Positions 9,061 to 18,258 of a stretch of DNA of 64,000 nucleotides are shown here, piece after piece. The DNA is from Glaciecola nitratireducens FR1064 (GTDB lineage: Bacteria > Pseudomonadota > Gammaproteobacteria > Enterobacterales > Alteromonadaceae), in assembly GCF_000226565.1 (NCBI RefSeq), contig NC_016041.1:124001-188000 (forward strand), read 5' to 3'. The stretch's first letter is position 1. Every line of letters begins with the position of its first letter. The notes below the pieces were generated by a model that had not been told where the DNA came from, did not search any database, and was given only the letters and a program-made list of their open reading frames with translations. The position numbers were made by a program, and so were the translations under genes.

Positions 9061-9591
9061 ATGCTGAAACTAATTGAACGGGGAGCGTTGATGGTCGCTG
9101 GCCTGTGCATTGTCACACTCGGTCTAATGATCACTCTTACTGTTGTCTCGCGTAACCTTTTTGGTTGGGGGATCCCTGACGATGTGGTGATTGTTAGAGA
9201 ACTCATGGTAGGTGCCGTTTTCCTGCCATTAGCTTATGTCACTGCCGGTTACAGCCACATCACAATAAACTTCTTATTCAAGCGCTTGAGCGAACATGCC
9301 AAGCTGCGGATGCTAGCCATTGGCTCTCTTATTAGCTTATTGATATTGCTGCCCCTTGCCGTGTCCGCATGGCAAGGTTTTTTGCATGCTGCCAGCAGTG
9401 GCGCCTATTTCTTCGGTGATTTAGAGTTACCTGAATGGCCCGGGCGCTTTGCTTTTTTTGCTGGCGCAGCGCTCTTTATTATACGTTTATCGATAATTTG
9501 TGTGACGGATATCCGAGCCGCTATTAATGGCAATACCGAATATTTGGTAGAGCGCACCGATGCTGACTACGATTTTGTGAAAGAGGATTAA
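9061..9591 (+). CDS. dctQ: TRAP transporter small membrane subunit (DctQ family)
   Basis: A 176-residue protein with four membrane helices (about 10-32, 44-64, 85-105 and 128-148), the standard topology of DctQ. The loop VVSRNLFGWGIPDD matches the family's conserved first periplasmic turn. It begins 23 nt after dctP and ends 3 nt before dctM, consistent with coupled translation. It bridges the binding protein and the large permease subunit. Confidence 0.9.
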   Translation: MLKLIERGALMVAGLCIVTLGLMITLTVVSRNLFGWGIPDDVVIVRELMVGAVFLPLAYVTAGYSHITINFLFKRLSEHAKLRMLAIGSLISLLILLPLAVSAWQGFLHAASSGAYFFGDLELPEWPGRFAFFAGAALFIIRLSIICVTDIRAAINGNTEYLVERTDADYDFVKED

Positions 9592-9594
9592 TTT

Positions 9595-10935
9595 GTGGAT
9601 CCATTGATTCTTGGTCTTCTTGGTTTTGCCTGCGCGCTGATTTTGCTTGCTTTGCGAGTACCCATCGCGTTCAGTCTAGCGGGTGTGTCATCGGTATTCA
9701 TATTGTTATTTTTTGCCATGCGACACGGTGGTTTTGACATTATTAGTGCCGTCGCGCCTACTTTGTCGATGGTCTCATCCAATACTTTCGATTTAGTGCA
9801 CTCTTATGATCTGAGCATGATACCGCTGTTCGTTCTTCTAGGTCACATTGCCTACCACACCGGTATCACGACTGATATTTATCACGCCGCACGAATATGG
9901 CTCAAACGTTTGCCTGGGGGTGTTGCGATGGCTTCCGTTGTTGGCTGTGGGGGATTCTCTGCCATTACGGGGTCGAGCATCGCTTGCGCTTCGGCGATGG
10001 GTAAAATCTGTGTCCCGGAAATGCTGCGGATGGGCTACGATAAGCGCTTAGCAACATCCACTGTGGCAGTGGGCGGTACGCTGGGTTCTTTGATACCGCC
10101 AAGTGTACTATTCATTGTGTATGGGATTTTTACGGAAATGTCGGTAAGTCGCCTGTTTTTAGCCGGAGTGCTTCCTGGCCTATTGTCTTTGGCGGGTTTC
10201 CTACTGGTTATCTATTTATGGGTAAAACGTCATCCTGATGCTGCGCCGGTGGATGATACAACGGTTGCTAAAGGGCAGCGCCGTAAAGCCGCGATAAGAT
10301 GTTGGCCGGCCGTACTGCTTTTTACCATTATCATTGGTGGTATTTATGGTGGCTTTTTTACCGCCACAGAAGCCGCTGCAGTCAGTGCCTTTTCTGTAAT
10401 CGTCATAGGCGCAGTGCAAAAAAGGCTAAACTGGCAGCAGTTTATGCTGTCCATTAAAGAAACATGCACGCAGACCACTTCTATCTTCTTCATCGCGGCA
10501 GGCGCTAAAATATTTGTTGGCTTTGTCGCATTAACAGGTATGGCGCCAGCCCTCGTTGACATTGTTGAATCTGCAGATGTATCCATTTGGGTGCTCATGC
10601 TAATGATCGCTGGCGTCTACCTTTTACTGGGCATGTTTCTTGATCCCCTCGGTATTATGGTACTTACCTTACCGTTTTTAATTCCGATGGTAGATGGCTA
10701 TGGGTTAGATCTTATTTGGTTTGGTGTGGTCGTAATAAAGCTGCTGGAAATCAGCTTAATTACTCCGCCGGTAGGGCTGAACGTTTTTGTGATTGCCAGC
10801 GTGACTAAACCGAAGGTTGCAGTGTATGACATCTTTATGGGCGTCGGGCGCTTCCTAGTGATGGATGTATTGGTATTGATTGCGATTATTGCTTTTCCTG
10901 TGCTTTCGCTGCTTTTGCCTAATTTAATGCGGTAG
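9595..10935 (+). CDS. dctM: TRAP transporter large permease subunit (DctM family)
   Basis: A 446-residue multi-span permease of normal length. Recognisable DctM features are LRVPIAFSLAGVS near the start, AITGSSIACASAMGK near residue 130, VGGTLGSLIPPSVLFIVYG near 160 and ITPPVGLNVFV near 390. The start is GTG, 3 nt after the dctQ stop, with AGAGGA upstream; no in-frame ATG lies nearby upstream. It forms the ion-coupled translocation channel of the TRAP system. No clear terminator follows. Confidence 0.92.
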   Translation: MDPLILGLLGFACALILLALRVPIAFSLAGVSSVFILLFFAMRHGGFDIISAVAPTLSMVSSNTFDLVHSYDLSMIPLFVLLGHIAYHTGITTDIYHAARIWLKRLPGGVAMASVVGCGGFSAITGSSIACASAMGKICVPEMLRMGYDKRLATSTVAVGGTLGSLIPPSVLFIVYGIFTEMSVSRLFLAGVLPGLLSLAGFLLVIYLWVKRHPDAAPVDDTTVAKGQRRKAAIRCWPAVLLFTIIIGGIYGGFFTATEAAAVSAFSVIVIGAVQKRLNWQQFMLSIKETCTQTTSIFFIAAGAKIFVGFVALTGMAPALVDIVESADVSIWVLMLMIAGVYLLLGMFLDPLGIMVLTLPFLIPMVDGYGLDLIWFGVVVIKLLEISLITPPVGLNVFVIASVTKPKVAVYDIFMGVGRFLVMDVLVLIAIIAFPVLSLLLPNLMR

Positions 10936-11228
10936 TGAGCAAGTGAACTCACAAGCAATACCGGTCGTTCAGGCAGTCGCTTTTTGTCTATAAGGTTGAA
11001 GTAACACTTACAACAATAAGCAATTTTGAATTTTTTTAAGCATGTTTAACTTGTTGAAGTCGCCGTCTATGTTTTATACCCTCTTTGATTGCTGTGACAT
11101 GCACTTGAGTCAGTGGTACATGAAACTTAAATTGTTGGTCGTGGCACGCTTAATTATTCGATAGCTTTCTTTATTTATTTATAGATAAGAATCAGATCCA
11201 TTAGTATAAATAGTATGCAATCTCATGC

Positions 11229-13361
11229 ATGGACATTATGATAAAACGATTTTTAAGCGAGTTAAAGCGACGGAAGGTAATTAAGCCACTCGTTGCCTAC
11301 TTTGGTATCTCTTGGTTACTTCTGCAGGTCGTCGGTCTCATTGTTAGCTTTATGAATCTACATCCCTTAGTAGGGCCAGCGAGTCTGCTCGTCGTAGTTT
11401 GTGGGTTTCCTGTCGCCGCCTATTTGAGCTGGCATTTCGATTTTACAATGGATGGAATAGAGCGCACTCATAGTATCGATGAAGAGTTAAATCCAAAAAT
11501 TGAGCCTTTCGGACCAGCGAATTGGTTTGGCTTATCTGCCCTTGTTATTATTAGCGCATTTGTTGGTTATCAGTACTTAGGCTCTATTAACGAGCAGCAA
11601 CTCGCCTCAAAAGAAGGTTTAACTACTGTAAAAAAAGCTGACTCAATTGCCGTCTTGCCATTTACAGATCAGAGTCCAGATAAGGACCAAGCCTATCTAG
11701 CGGTAGGTCTTTCTGAAGAAATTACTAGTTTATTGGGGAGCGCCGATGGATTTAAAGTGTCGGCGTCTCGGTCAAGCCAAATATTAAGTGAAAGAGGGCT
11801 CACACCGGTTGATATAGGTAAGAGGCTTGGTGTAGAGACCGTTCTTACTGGCAGTGTTAGGGCCACTGGAAGCCGCTTGAGAATAAGAGTTGAACTGTTG
11901 GAAACTGAAAGTGGACGAGCTATCTGGTCAAATAGTTTTTTAAGAGAATTGAAAGATGTATTCGAACTGGAAAGTGAGATCAGTCGAGCGGTTGTTAACT
12001 TATTGCAAGACCGTTACATAAAGGTGGGTGAACTTACCTCTCTTTCTTCTACCAACAGTGTCGACGCGTACGTGATGTACTTGAAAGGAAGAGAAGCGTA
12101 TCGCAAACAAACAACTGAAGCCATGAAAGAGGCGAGGCAATTATTTGAACAAGCACTTGCCCTTGACCCAGAGTACGCCACAGCTTACGTTGGCTTAGCT
12201 GACACCATTGCCATGTTATCGGAGGGCAGCACGACATTTGGCGTATTGAAACCTGAGATTGCTGCCACGCTGGCGGAACAGAATTTGGAAAAGGCCTTAG
12301 TGAGAGAGCCAGAAATTGCTCAAATTTATGCTGTAATGGGTTGGGTTAGGTTTTTAAGAAATCAATATGAAGAATCGATAGAAGCATTCGATAAAGCGCT
12401 TGAAATTAACCCCAGTTTATCAATTGCTTACATGTGGAAAACAAATTCGTTGTCAATGTTGCAGCGCTACGATGAGGCCATTGAAGCGCAAACAAAAGCA
12501 AGGGAGCTTGACCCTTTATTCGTGAGTCATTCATATAATCTTGGCATTTTGTTGTTATGGCAAGGTAGAGACGCCGAAGCGATAGATATATTTAATACCT
12601 TGAAACAAGATCACCCAGAATCTACGTTTCCGTATCAGGGCCTTGCTGATGTTTATTTCAGCCAGGGTAAATTTGCAGCGTCAATAAGGGAGTTAAAAAA
12701 GGCAATTTCGTTGTCACCAGAAAACCCAGACTTAAAGCTTCGGCTCAATTCCTCGTTGTTGAATTTGGGGCTGATTGACATACTGAAACAACAAACCTCA
12801 GACCCGTGGTATGACTCTACAATTTTGATGTTAGAGGGAAAGTTAGAAGAGCTGTTCAAAAAGATGGCGTTTGAGCAAGCCGCCAGCCCCGACGACTATT
12901 GGACCGCCTTTGAAGCAGGTTGGTATCATGCAATGTTTGGACAACAAGACAAAGCAGTCGCGTTAATTAGCGCCAATTATGAACTGTTAGAAGACGCTGA
13001 TAAATATTATATGCCGCAATGTTCCCCTGCCATCGAAGCAGCCTGGGCCGCGCAAGTACAAGGAAATGCTGATAGGTTTAATAAGATTATTAAGATGTGC
13101 ACTCAATTGCTTAAAAACGAGTTGCCTTCTGAAATAAGCTTTTATCTTGATGCAAGATTGCAGGCACTACAAGGCAATAAAGCACAGGCCATAAAAAGTC
13201 TCGAACAAGCGGTTGATCAAGGTTGGCGTGAATGGTGGACGAAGCATGATCCTCTGCTCGACAATATAAAAAGCGAAGACGCTTATAAAAAGATAGTTGC
13301 GTTTATTGACGCAGATCTAGCAAGCCAAGCAGGCGAAGCGAGGTTGTTGTTTATAGAATAG
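11229..13361 (+). CDS. Membrane-anchored TolB-like/FlgO-domain protein with TPR repeats
   Basis: A 710-residue protein. Three predicted N-terminal membrane segments (about 18-42, 46-66 and 95-117) are followed by a TolB-N/FlgO-like domain (about 137-258). That domain begins SIAVLPFTDQSPDKDQAYL and includes LGVETVLTGSVRATGSRLRI and a segment ending near AIWSNSF. Tandem TPR helices then run from about 267 to 560, for instance ARQLFEQALALDPEYATAY and AFDKALEINPSLSIAYM. This architecture usually carries an N-terminal CadC/OmpR-type DNA-binding or cyclase domain; here only membrane helices precede the TolB-like part. Two in-frame starts lie 9 nt apart (11229 and 11238), neither with a strong ribosome-binding site. 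The function is unknown; a scaffold or envelope sensor is a guess. Confidence 0.85.
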   Translation: MDIMIKRFLSELKRRKVIKPLVAYFGISWLLLQVVGLIVSFMNLHPLVGPASLLVVVCGFPVAAYLSWHFDFTMDGIERTHSIDEELNPKIEPFGPANWFGLSALVIISAFVGYQYLGSINEQQLASKEGLTTVKKADSIAVLPFTDQSPDKDQAYLAVGLSEEITSLLGSADGFKVSASRSSQILSERGLTPVDIGKRLGVETVLTGSVRATGSRLRIRVELLETESGRAIWSNSFLRELKDVFELESEISRAVVNLLQDRYIKVGELTSLSSTNSVDAYVMYLKGREAYRKQTTEAMKEARQLFEQALALDPEYATAYVGLADTIAMLSEGSTTFGVLKPEIAATLAEQNLEKALVREPEIAQIYAVMGWVRFLRNQYEESIEAFDKALEINPSLSIAYMWKTNSLSMLQRYDEAIEAQTKARELDPLFVSHSYNLGILLLWQGRDAEAIDIFNTLKQDHPESTFPYQGLADVYFSQGKFAASIRELKKAISLSPENPDLKLRLNSSLLNLGLIDILKQQTSDPWYDSTILMLEGKLEELFKKMAFEQAASPDDYWTAFEAGWYHAMFGQQDKAVALISANYELLEDADKYYMPQCSPAIEAAWAAQVQGNADRFNKIIKMCTQLLKNELPSEISFYLDARLQALQGNKAQAIKSLEQAVDQGWREWWTKHDPLLDNIKSEDAYKKIVAFIDADLASQAGEARLLFIE

Positions 13362-13397
13362 ACACCTCTGGCGCTCTCACTCTTTATACATTAAGCA

Positions 13398-13434
13398 TAA
13401 AAAAGGAGGTCATCGCAACCTCCTGTTTTGTTTT
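13398..13434. terminator. Bidirectional rho-independent terminator
   Basis: AGGAGGT and ACCTCCT form a perfect 7-bp stem around a 7-nt loop, with an A-run on the left and T-rich TGTTTTGTTTT on the right. It lies between the convergent TPR protein gene and the minus-strand exported protein gene and can serve both. Confidence 0.85.
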
Positions 13435-13445
13435 ATTAATTACCT

Positions 13446-14576
13446 TTACTTAATAAATCTCTGTCTTAACAAAATCATATAAGCACCCACCATAATAAAT
13501 ACTCCTGACGCAGGGGCGCTTACTGCAATAGGATCTTGGTTTTCTCGAGCTTTGACTATTAACGTTTCTGCAGAAAACCCTTGCAGTAGCGATGTTGTGG
13601 AGCTGAAAAATAAACTACTACTTGGTTCTACAACTCGTCGACTATCGTCTTCTACTACATAACCTTCAAAATATCTTGGCGGTTCTGGCTCGTTAAACGC
13701 TTCACCAGCTTGCTCTGCTTCATATTTTCGCTGTTCCCAATCGAAATAAGCTTCATTAAACTCGCTTCTAAACCTTAGTTGCGTTGGATCTGAAAACTGC
13801 GTTCCCTCGTTACCAAGGTTTTTCCTTTCAGAAAAAAACGTTCCTGCATTACTGGATATACTCGCAGATACACTCAGATTATATTCGCCAGGCAAAAGAT
13901 TTAAATTTTCCCACAAGGCGTCAAGAACAACATTACCGAACCGAATTTCACCGTCAGGTGTCGTTCTATTAGGGTCAGTGTTGACACTGCCGGCTAAGGT
14001 TTTATTCACGCCATTCCCGCTTATGTTCCATAAAATGGAAGTATCCACAAGGGGGTTGTCAAAAAACACGTTAAATTGCCCAAAGGCCGTAAAATCCTCA
14101 CCTTCTGTTATTTCCCACGCACAAGGCGAACCATTTTCAAGATCATTTAAGCGGTTTTCCGCCTTTATTAGCTCTTCTTCGTTAAACGGGCCAGTGGAAC
14201 CGCCGAAAAAATCGATATCATCTTGGATGCTGTCGACTTCGCTTTGGTCGTAACTACCATTGCAGTTTGTGTCTGGGCTTGGTCCGTTTGTTGGCACAGC
14301 GGTAATTCCGGGCGAGCCGCCACCAATAGTGTTTGAATTGCGACCCCTATTGTTAAAAGCTGAAACGCTCATACCTGTAAACACGTCAAAATCCGTACCG
14401 TTTGAAGTTGTTCGGTACTCTATAAGGTCCTTGTTTTCAACAAAATAGTAGGGGTTTTCCGTCTGTGCGGTTAATGAGCCTCTACCACCGTTGCGGATTA
14501 ACCCTGCTAGTGCAACGTCTACATACACAAACATCGAAAGCACGATGATTGTGCCAAATTGATACGTACGTAACAT
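13446..14576 (-). CDS. Exported protein with an EF-hand-like loop and PEP-CTERM-like tail
   Basis: A 376-residue secreted protein of unknown function. A signal peptide of about 24 residues ends in VALA. Residues 102-113 (DTNCNGSYDQSE) fit the 12-residue EF-hand/dockerin calcium loop (D-x-N-x-N-G-x-Y-D-x-x-E). The last 27 residues read SAPASGVFIMVGAYMI then a basic RQRFIK end: a short motif, one hydrophobic helix and a positive terminus. This matches the layout of PEP-CTERM sorting tails, in the SAPA variant I associate with alteromonads. The ATG is preceded by AAAGGAT. Such proteins are normally processed by an exosortase, which is not in this window. The central region is Asn/Gly-rich without a recognised domain. 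Confidence 0.75.
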   Translation of the reverse strand: MLRTYQFGTIIVLSMFVYVDVALAGLIRNGGRGSLTAQTENPYYFVENKDLIEYRTTSNGTDFDVFTGMSVSAFNNRGRNSNTIGGGSPGITAVPTNGPSPDTNCNGSYDQSEVDSIQDDIDFFGGSTGPFNEEELIKAENRLNDLENGSPCAWEITEGEDFTAFGQFNVFFDNPLVDTSILWNISGNGVNKTLAGSVNTDPNRTTPDGEIRFGNVVLDALWENLNLLPGEYNLSVSASISSNAGTFFSERKNLGNEGTQFSDPTQLRFRSEFNEAYFDWEQRKYEAEQAGEAFNEPEPPRYFEGYVVEDDSRRVVEPSSSLFFSSTTSLLQGFSAETLIVKARENQDPIAVSAPASGVFIMVGAYMILLRQRFIK

Positions 14577-14963
14577 GATAATATCCTTTTAGTATTCGAC
14601 TGTTTTAAATAAACTTTTCTGCAGCGCTGCACTTAAGAAGAATATTCATGGAATGCGGCGTATGTACAAAAAATATGCATTTTTCGCGCCTAAAAAAATA
14701 CTAATATAAATCATATAGATAAATTTAGTGTTGAGCTTGTGTGTAAAAATACCTGACATTCGATGGGGAGTATTCAGCGTCATTTCCAATCACATTGTAA
14801 GACGAGCAGACTTTTCCAATAAACAGGCTAAAACAGCTGCTGTTACACTAATACCATTGTAATTTTACATGTGAACACAGCTAGCAAACATACAGAGTCG
14901 ACAACACAGGCGCTGTAAAAGCGTGTCGTCAAAGTACTGCGCAACGGCACGTCAGATTAAATA
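14577..14963. other. Intergenic region without a recognised gene
   Basis: This 387-bp stretch lies upstream of the exported-protein gene and downstream of the iclR gene, both on the minus strand. It is AT-rich, especially near 14670-14735, and should contain the promoter of the exported-protein gene. I found no small reading frame with a good ribosome-binding site and no clear terminator. Confidence 0.5.
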
Positions 14964-15764
14964 CTAAAATCTAATCAAAGTCGCTTCAATATTCCGCACC
15001 ATGCTCTTCAATTGTGGCGCGACTTCGGTACTTAAGAACTCTTTCGACAATCGGAACGCCGGTCCGCCGGCATTAAACACATAAATTTGGCCTTGCGTAA
15101 GCTTCAACGGAACAGCGATGGCGTTAGTGTCTGGCTCCCAATCTCCCCATGAATAGCAATAGCCAAATTCCTTATAGCTTTGTACAGCTTGTTCGACACC
15201 GGCTTTAACTGCATTGAATTTATCACCCAGTTTATCTTTGAAGTGGCGCAGAAAGAAATCTCGTTCTTCTTCTGATAAAGCCACTAGATAAGCTCGGCCA
15301 GCTGCCGTTGTTGCCATTGGAATGCGATCACCAATTTCTTTCTTAAAAGTGACGATGTCTTTTGGCGCGCTATGATCAACGTAAATCATTTCTAAACGAT
15401 CTCTGTCTGCGAGACCTATCGATGTGCCAGTTTCAATTGAAAGTTCTTTCATTAAGGGGTTGGCTACTTGGCGAATTGCAAGGTTTGACACGAACGCATA
15501 ACCTAACGCCAATACCCCAGCGCCAAGCTGATATTTTTCCAAGCGCTTCGAATAAGTAAGGTAGCCTAATCTTGTTAGGGTATAGGTTAATCGAGAGATG
15601 CTAGATTTAGCCAATCCGGTACGTTGTGCGATTTCTTGATTGCCAAGATATCCGTCCCCAGGATTAAATGCGCGCAATATATCTAGTCCTCTGGCGAGGG
15701 CTTCGACAAATTTACGATCTACTTCCCCATCGGTTTTTCTTGGCATACCGGTCAGATTATTCAT
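14964..15764 (-). CDS. IclR-family transcriptional regulator
   Basis: A 266-residue regulator. The N-terminal winged helix-turn-helix spans about residues 18-80 (LGNQEIAQRTGLAKSSISRL is the recognition segment). An IclR effector domain follows (about 95-265), with IGLADRDRLEMIYVDH, ATTAAGRAYLVAL and an acid-rich ligand pocket. It resembles the PobR/PcaR branch that responds to organic or aromatic acids. Its likely targets are the IclR-type palindromes at 2505, 7927 and possibly 90 and 1635. That link is inference, because the gene is 4 kb from dctM and an IclR gene outside the window could be the true partner. A perfect inverted repeat lies 72-89 nt upstream and may be autoregulatory. Confidence 0.92.
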   Translation of the reverse strand: MNNLTGMPRKTDGEVDRKFVEALARGLDILRAFNPGDGYLGNQEIAQRTGLAKSSISRLTYTLTRLGYLTYSKRLEKYQLGAGVLALGYAFVSNLAIRQVANPLMKELSIETGTSIGLADRDRLEMIYVDHSAPKDIVTFKKEIGDRIPMATTAAGRAYLVALSEEERDFFLRHFKDKLGDKFNAVKAGVEQAVQSYKEFGYCYSWGDWEPDTNAIAVPLKLTQGQIYVFNAGGPAFRLSKEFLSTEVAPQLKSMVRNIEATLIRF

Positions 15765-15835
15765 ATTGAACTACTCAATTTTTTATCACGATAAACGTAT
15801 TGACCTATTGTTAGGGTCGATACATATTCAGGGCG

Positions 15836-15853
15836 ATGAGAACGGCTTCTCAT
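15836..15853. promoter_or_regulatory. Perfect inverted repeat upstream of iclR
   Basis: ATGAGAA-CGGC-TTCTCAT has perfect 7-bp arms. It lies between the lysR 3' end and the iclR start, both on the minus strand. No T-run follows on that strand, so an operator is at least as likely as a terminator. Confidence 0.4.
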
Positions 15854-15920
15854 TGATTTTGTTAGCGAAGATCATTATACACAGGTTTGAGGATAAAATT
15901 GATAGATTAATGACATATGG

Positions 15921-16805
15921 CTAGAGGTCGGAATGTTGAATCGTTGAGCTTAAATAAGTCATGAACGCTTTACTGGCCTTTGAAAGATAGTGATTTTTCT
16001 TCCACGCCAAACTCAAGGTAAATTCAATCTTTGGCTCAAAGGGGATGGAAGTCATCTGATGTTCATTTTGTAAAATACGCGATAAACAGGTCGTAATACC
16101 CACGCCATTGCGAACTAATGACTTTTGCAGTTCGATAAGATTTGTCTCCATTCGCACATCCAGTGCCACTTGCTGTTTTTTTGAATAGCGGCTCACTACT
16201 TCACGTAAGAAATAACCTTCATGAAATAACACAAGTGGTTGCTGGCAAAACTGTGCTAGCGACACAGTCTGCTCTGATGCTAGCGGATTTGAGTTGGCCA
16301 TACCCGCCACGACTTCTTCATTGATAAGTTCACTGTAGCGCAGTTGCGGGTTTTCTAAGTCCCCTCTTATTAGCGCTAAATCTAGTTCGCTGTTGAGCAG
16401 CATTTTCTCCAGCGCTGCTGTACCTTGGTCCACTAAGTGGATCTTTATTTGGGGATATTTTTGCTTAAACTCAGTCAATATTTTAGGAAAATAATACGAG
16501 CCCATCATAGCGGAAACGCCAAAACGAATAGTGCCTCGCTCCAAATCTTTCAGCTCTTCTAACTCTAGTTCAACTTGTTTCGCTTGGCTCAGCAATTGCG
16601 TTGCCAATTTATGAAGGACTTCACCTTCAGCGGTTAGTAAGGAGTTTTTGTCTGCGCGATTAATTAACTTTAGTCCTACTTCTTGTTCTAACTTTTGAAT
16701 AGCGACAGTTAAAGCCGGTTGCGCAATGCCGGCGGCTTGCGCGGCCTTTGTAAAGTTACCGAGCGAGGCCAAATAGCAAAAATATTCAAGACGCTTCAAG
16801 TTCAT
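15921..16805 (-). CDS. LysR-family transcriptional regulator
   Basis: A 294-residue LysR regulator. The N-terminal helix-turn-helix is MNLKRLEYFCYLASLGNFTKAAQAAGIAQPALTVAIQKLE-like in layout (about residues 1-60). The substrate-binding domain (about 90-290) starts near GTIRFGVSAMMGSYYFPKIL. It is transcribed divergently from gcdH with a 131-bp shared upstream region. That is the classic LysR arrangement and suggests control of glutaryl-CoA dehydrogenase. The effector is not readable, though glutaryl-CoA or a related acid is the natural guess from position. Confidence 0.92.
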   Translation of the reverse strand: MNLKRLEYFCYLASLGNFTKAAQAAGIAQPALTVAIQKLEQEVGLKLINRADKNSLLTAEGEVLHKLATQLLSQAKQVELELEELKDLERGTIRFGVSAMMGSYYFPKILTEFKQKYPQIKIHLVDQGTAALEKMLLNSELDLALIRGDLENPQLRYSELINEEVVAGMANSNPLASEQTVSLAQFCQQPLVLFHEGYFLREVVSRYSKKQQVALDVRMETNLIELQKSLVRNGVGITTCLSRILQNEHQMTSIPFEPKIEFTLSLAWKKNHYLSKASKAFMTYLSSTIQHSDL

Positions 16806-16936
16806 ATTTACACACTCAATAGTAAAAAGTTATCAAAAATATAAAAACTATATATTATATTTATTCTCGCTTTTAGAATATGCTTTTCTGCTAATCTAGC
16901 GTATTACCCATACTAGAATATTTACGGAGTAAGCAT

Positions 16937-18118
16937 ATGAGCGAATCTTTAGCGCCTTTTAGCTGGCATGACCCCATGTTATTGGATAATCAATTAAGTG
17001 AAGACGAGCGCATGATCCGCGATACCGCTCACGATTATTGCCAACAAAAATTGATGCCAAGAGTGCTTGAAGCGAATAGACACGAGCACTTTCATCGCGA
17101 AATCATGAACGAGCTTGGTGAGCTAGGGTTGCTGGGTGCTACTTTGCCTGCTCAATACGGTGGCAGTGAAGTTAATTACGTTAGCTATGGTTTGATTGCG
17201 CGAGAAGTGGAACGCGTCGACAGTGGCTATCGCAGCGCAATGAGTGTGCAGTCCTCACTGGTTATGCATCCTATCTATACATACGGCAGTGAAGAGCAAC
17301 GCATGAAGTACTTACCTAAACTTGCAACAGGCGAGTGGGTGGGTTGTTTTGGATTAACTGAACCTAACTCAGGCAGCGATCCGGCTTCAATGACGACTCA
17401 TGCCAAGAAAGTAGATGGCGGCTATCGCGTTACCGGCAATAAAATGTGGATAACAAACTCACCGATTGCCGATGTTTTTGTTGTATGGGCAAAGCTTGAA
17501 GGCAAAATTCGAGGTTTCGTCCTTGAGAAAGGGATGGAAGGTTTATCCGCTCCCAAAATTGAAGGTAAATTTTCCTTGCGCGCTTCAATCACGGGCGAGA
17601 TTGTGATGGATAATGTGTTTGTGCCCGACGCCAACATGTTTCCTGAGATTAAAGGGTTGGCTGGGCCTTTTGGCTGCCTGAACAAAGCCCGTTACGGTAT
17701 TGCTTGGGGCTCAATAGGCGCAGCAGAGTTTTGCTTCAATGCCGCGAGAACCTACACTCTTGATCGTGAACAATTTGGTCGCCCTTTAGCCGCAAATCAA
17801 TTAATTCAAAAGAAACTGGCTGACATGCAAACTGAGATTGCGCTTGGACTACAAGGCTGTTTGCAAATGGGGCGCCTGATGGATGCAGGTAAATGTCCGG
17901 TTGAATTAATTTCTTTAATGAAACGCAATAATTGTGGCAAGTCGCTTGATATTGCGCGCGTTGCTCGTGATATGCATGGCGGTAACGGTATCAGCGATGA
18001 ATATGGCGTCATTCGTCATGTAATGAATCTTGAAGCCGTCAACACATATGAAGGTACGCATGATGTTCATGCGTTAATTTTAGGCCGTGCGATTACGGAT
18101 ATTCAGGCTTTCTACTAG
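16937..18118 (+). CDS. gcdH: Glutaryl-CoA dehydrogenase
   Basis: A 393-residue acyl-CoA dehydrogenase that oxidises and decarboxylates glutaryl-CoA to crotonyl-CoA in lysine, tryptophan and hydroxylysine breakdown. GcdH-specific features include [18 protein letters not shown] near the start, [18 protein letters not shown] with the substrate-site Arg, [14 protein letters not shown] for FAD and the catalytic Glu of [16 protein letters not shown]. Length matches the family. GGAGTAAGC precedes the ATG. It is divergent from a LysR gene and monocistronic here. Its crotonyl-CoA product could feed the hydratase/dehydrogenase and thiolase encoded at 4.5-7.8 kb. Confidence 0.95.
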   Translation: MSESLAPFSWHDPMLLDNQLSEDERMIRDTAHDYCQQKLMPRVLEANRHEHFHREIMNELGELGLLGATLPAQYGGSEVNYVSYGLIAREVERVDSGYRSAMSVQSSLVMHPIYTYGSEEQRMKYLPKLATGEWVGCFGLTEPNSGSDPASMTTHAKKVDGGYRVTGNKMWITNSPIADVFVVWAKLEGKIRGFVLEKGMEGLSAPKIEGKFSLRASITGEIVMDNVFVPDANMFPEIKGLAGPFGCLNKARYGIAWGSIGAAEFCFNAARTYTLDREQFGRPLAANQLIQKKLADMQTEIALGLQGCLQMGRLMDAGKCPVELISLMKRNNCGKSLDIARVARDMHGGNGISDEYGVIRHVMNLEAVNTYEGTHDVHALILGRAITDIQAFY

Positions 18119-18258
18119 CAGAAAATGTAGCTGAGAACATCCAGCTTTATGAGCGAAAACGCATAATGGCGGGGCTTTGTGCATAAGCGCCTTGCTCCGC
18201 TAGCTTATCCATAAAGGGTTTTCGTTCTGCTCGTTACGTTTTATCTGTAGCGCATAAA
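18119..18258. other. Structured intergenic spacer between convergent genes
   Basis: This spacer contains imperfect inverted elements: GAGCGAAAAC near 18152 and GTTTTCGTTCTGCTC near 18220 as outer arms, with short GC-rich pairs inside. It could act as a rho-dependent or bidirectional 3' end for gcdH and the diguanylate cyclase gene, or encode a small RNA. Nothing is certain beyond the partial symmetry. Confidence 0.3.
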
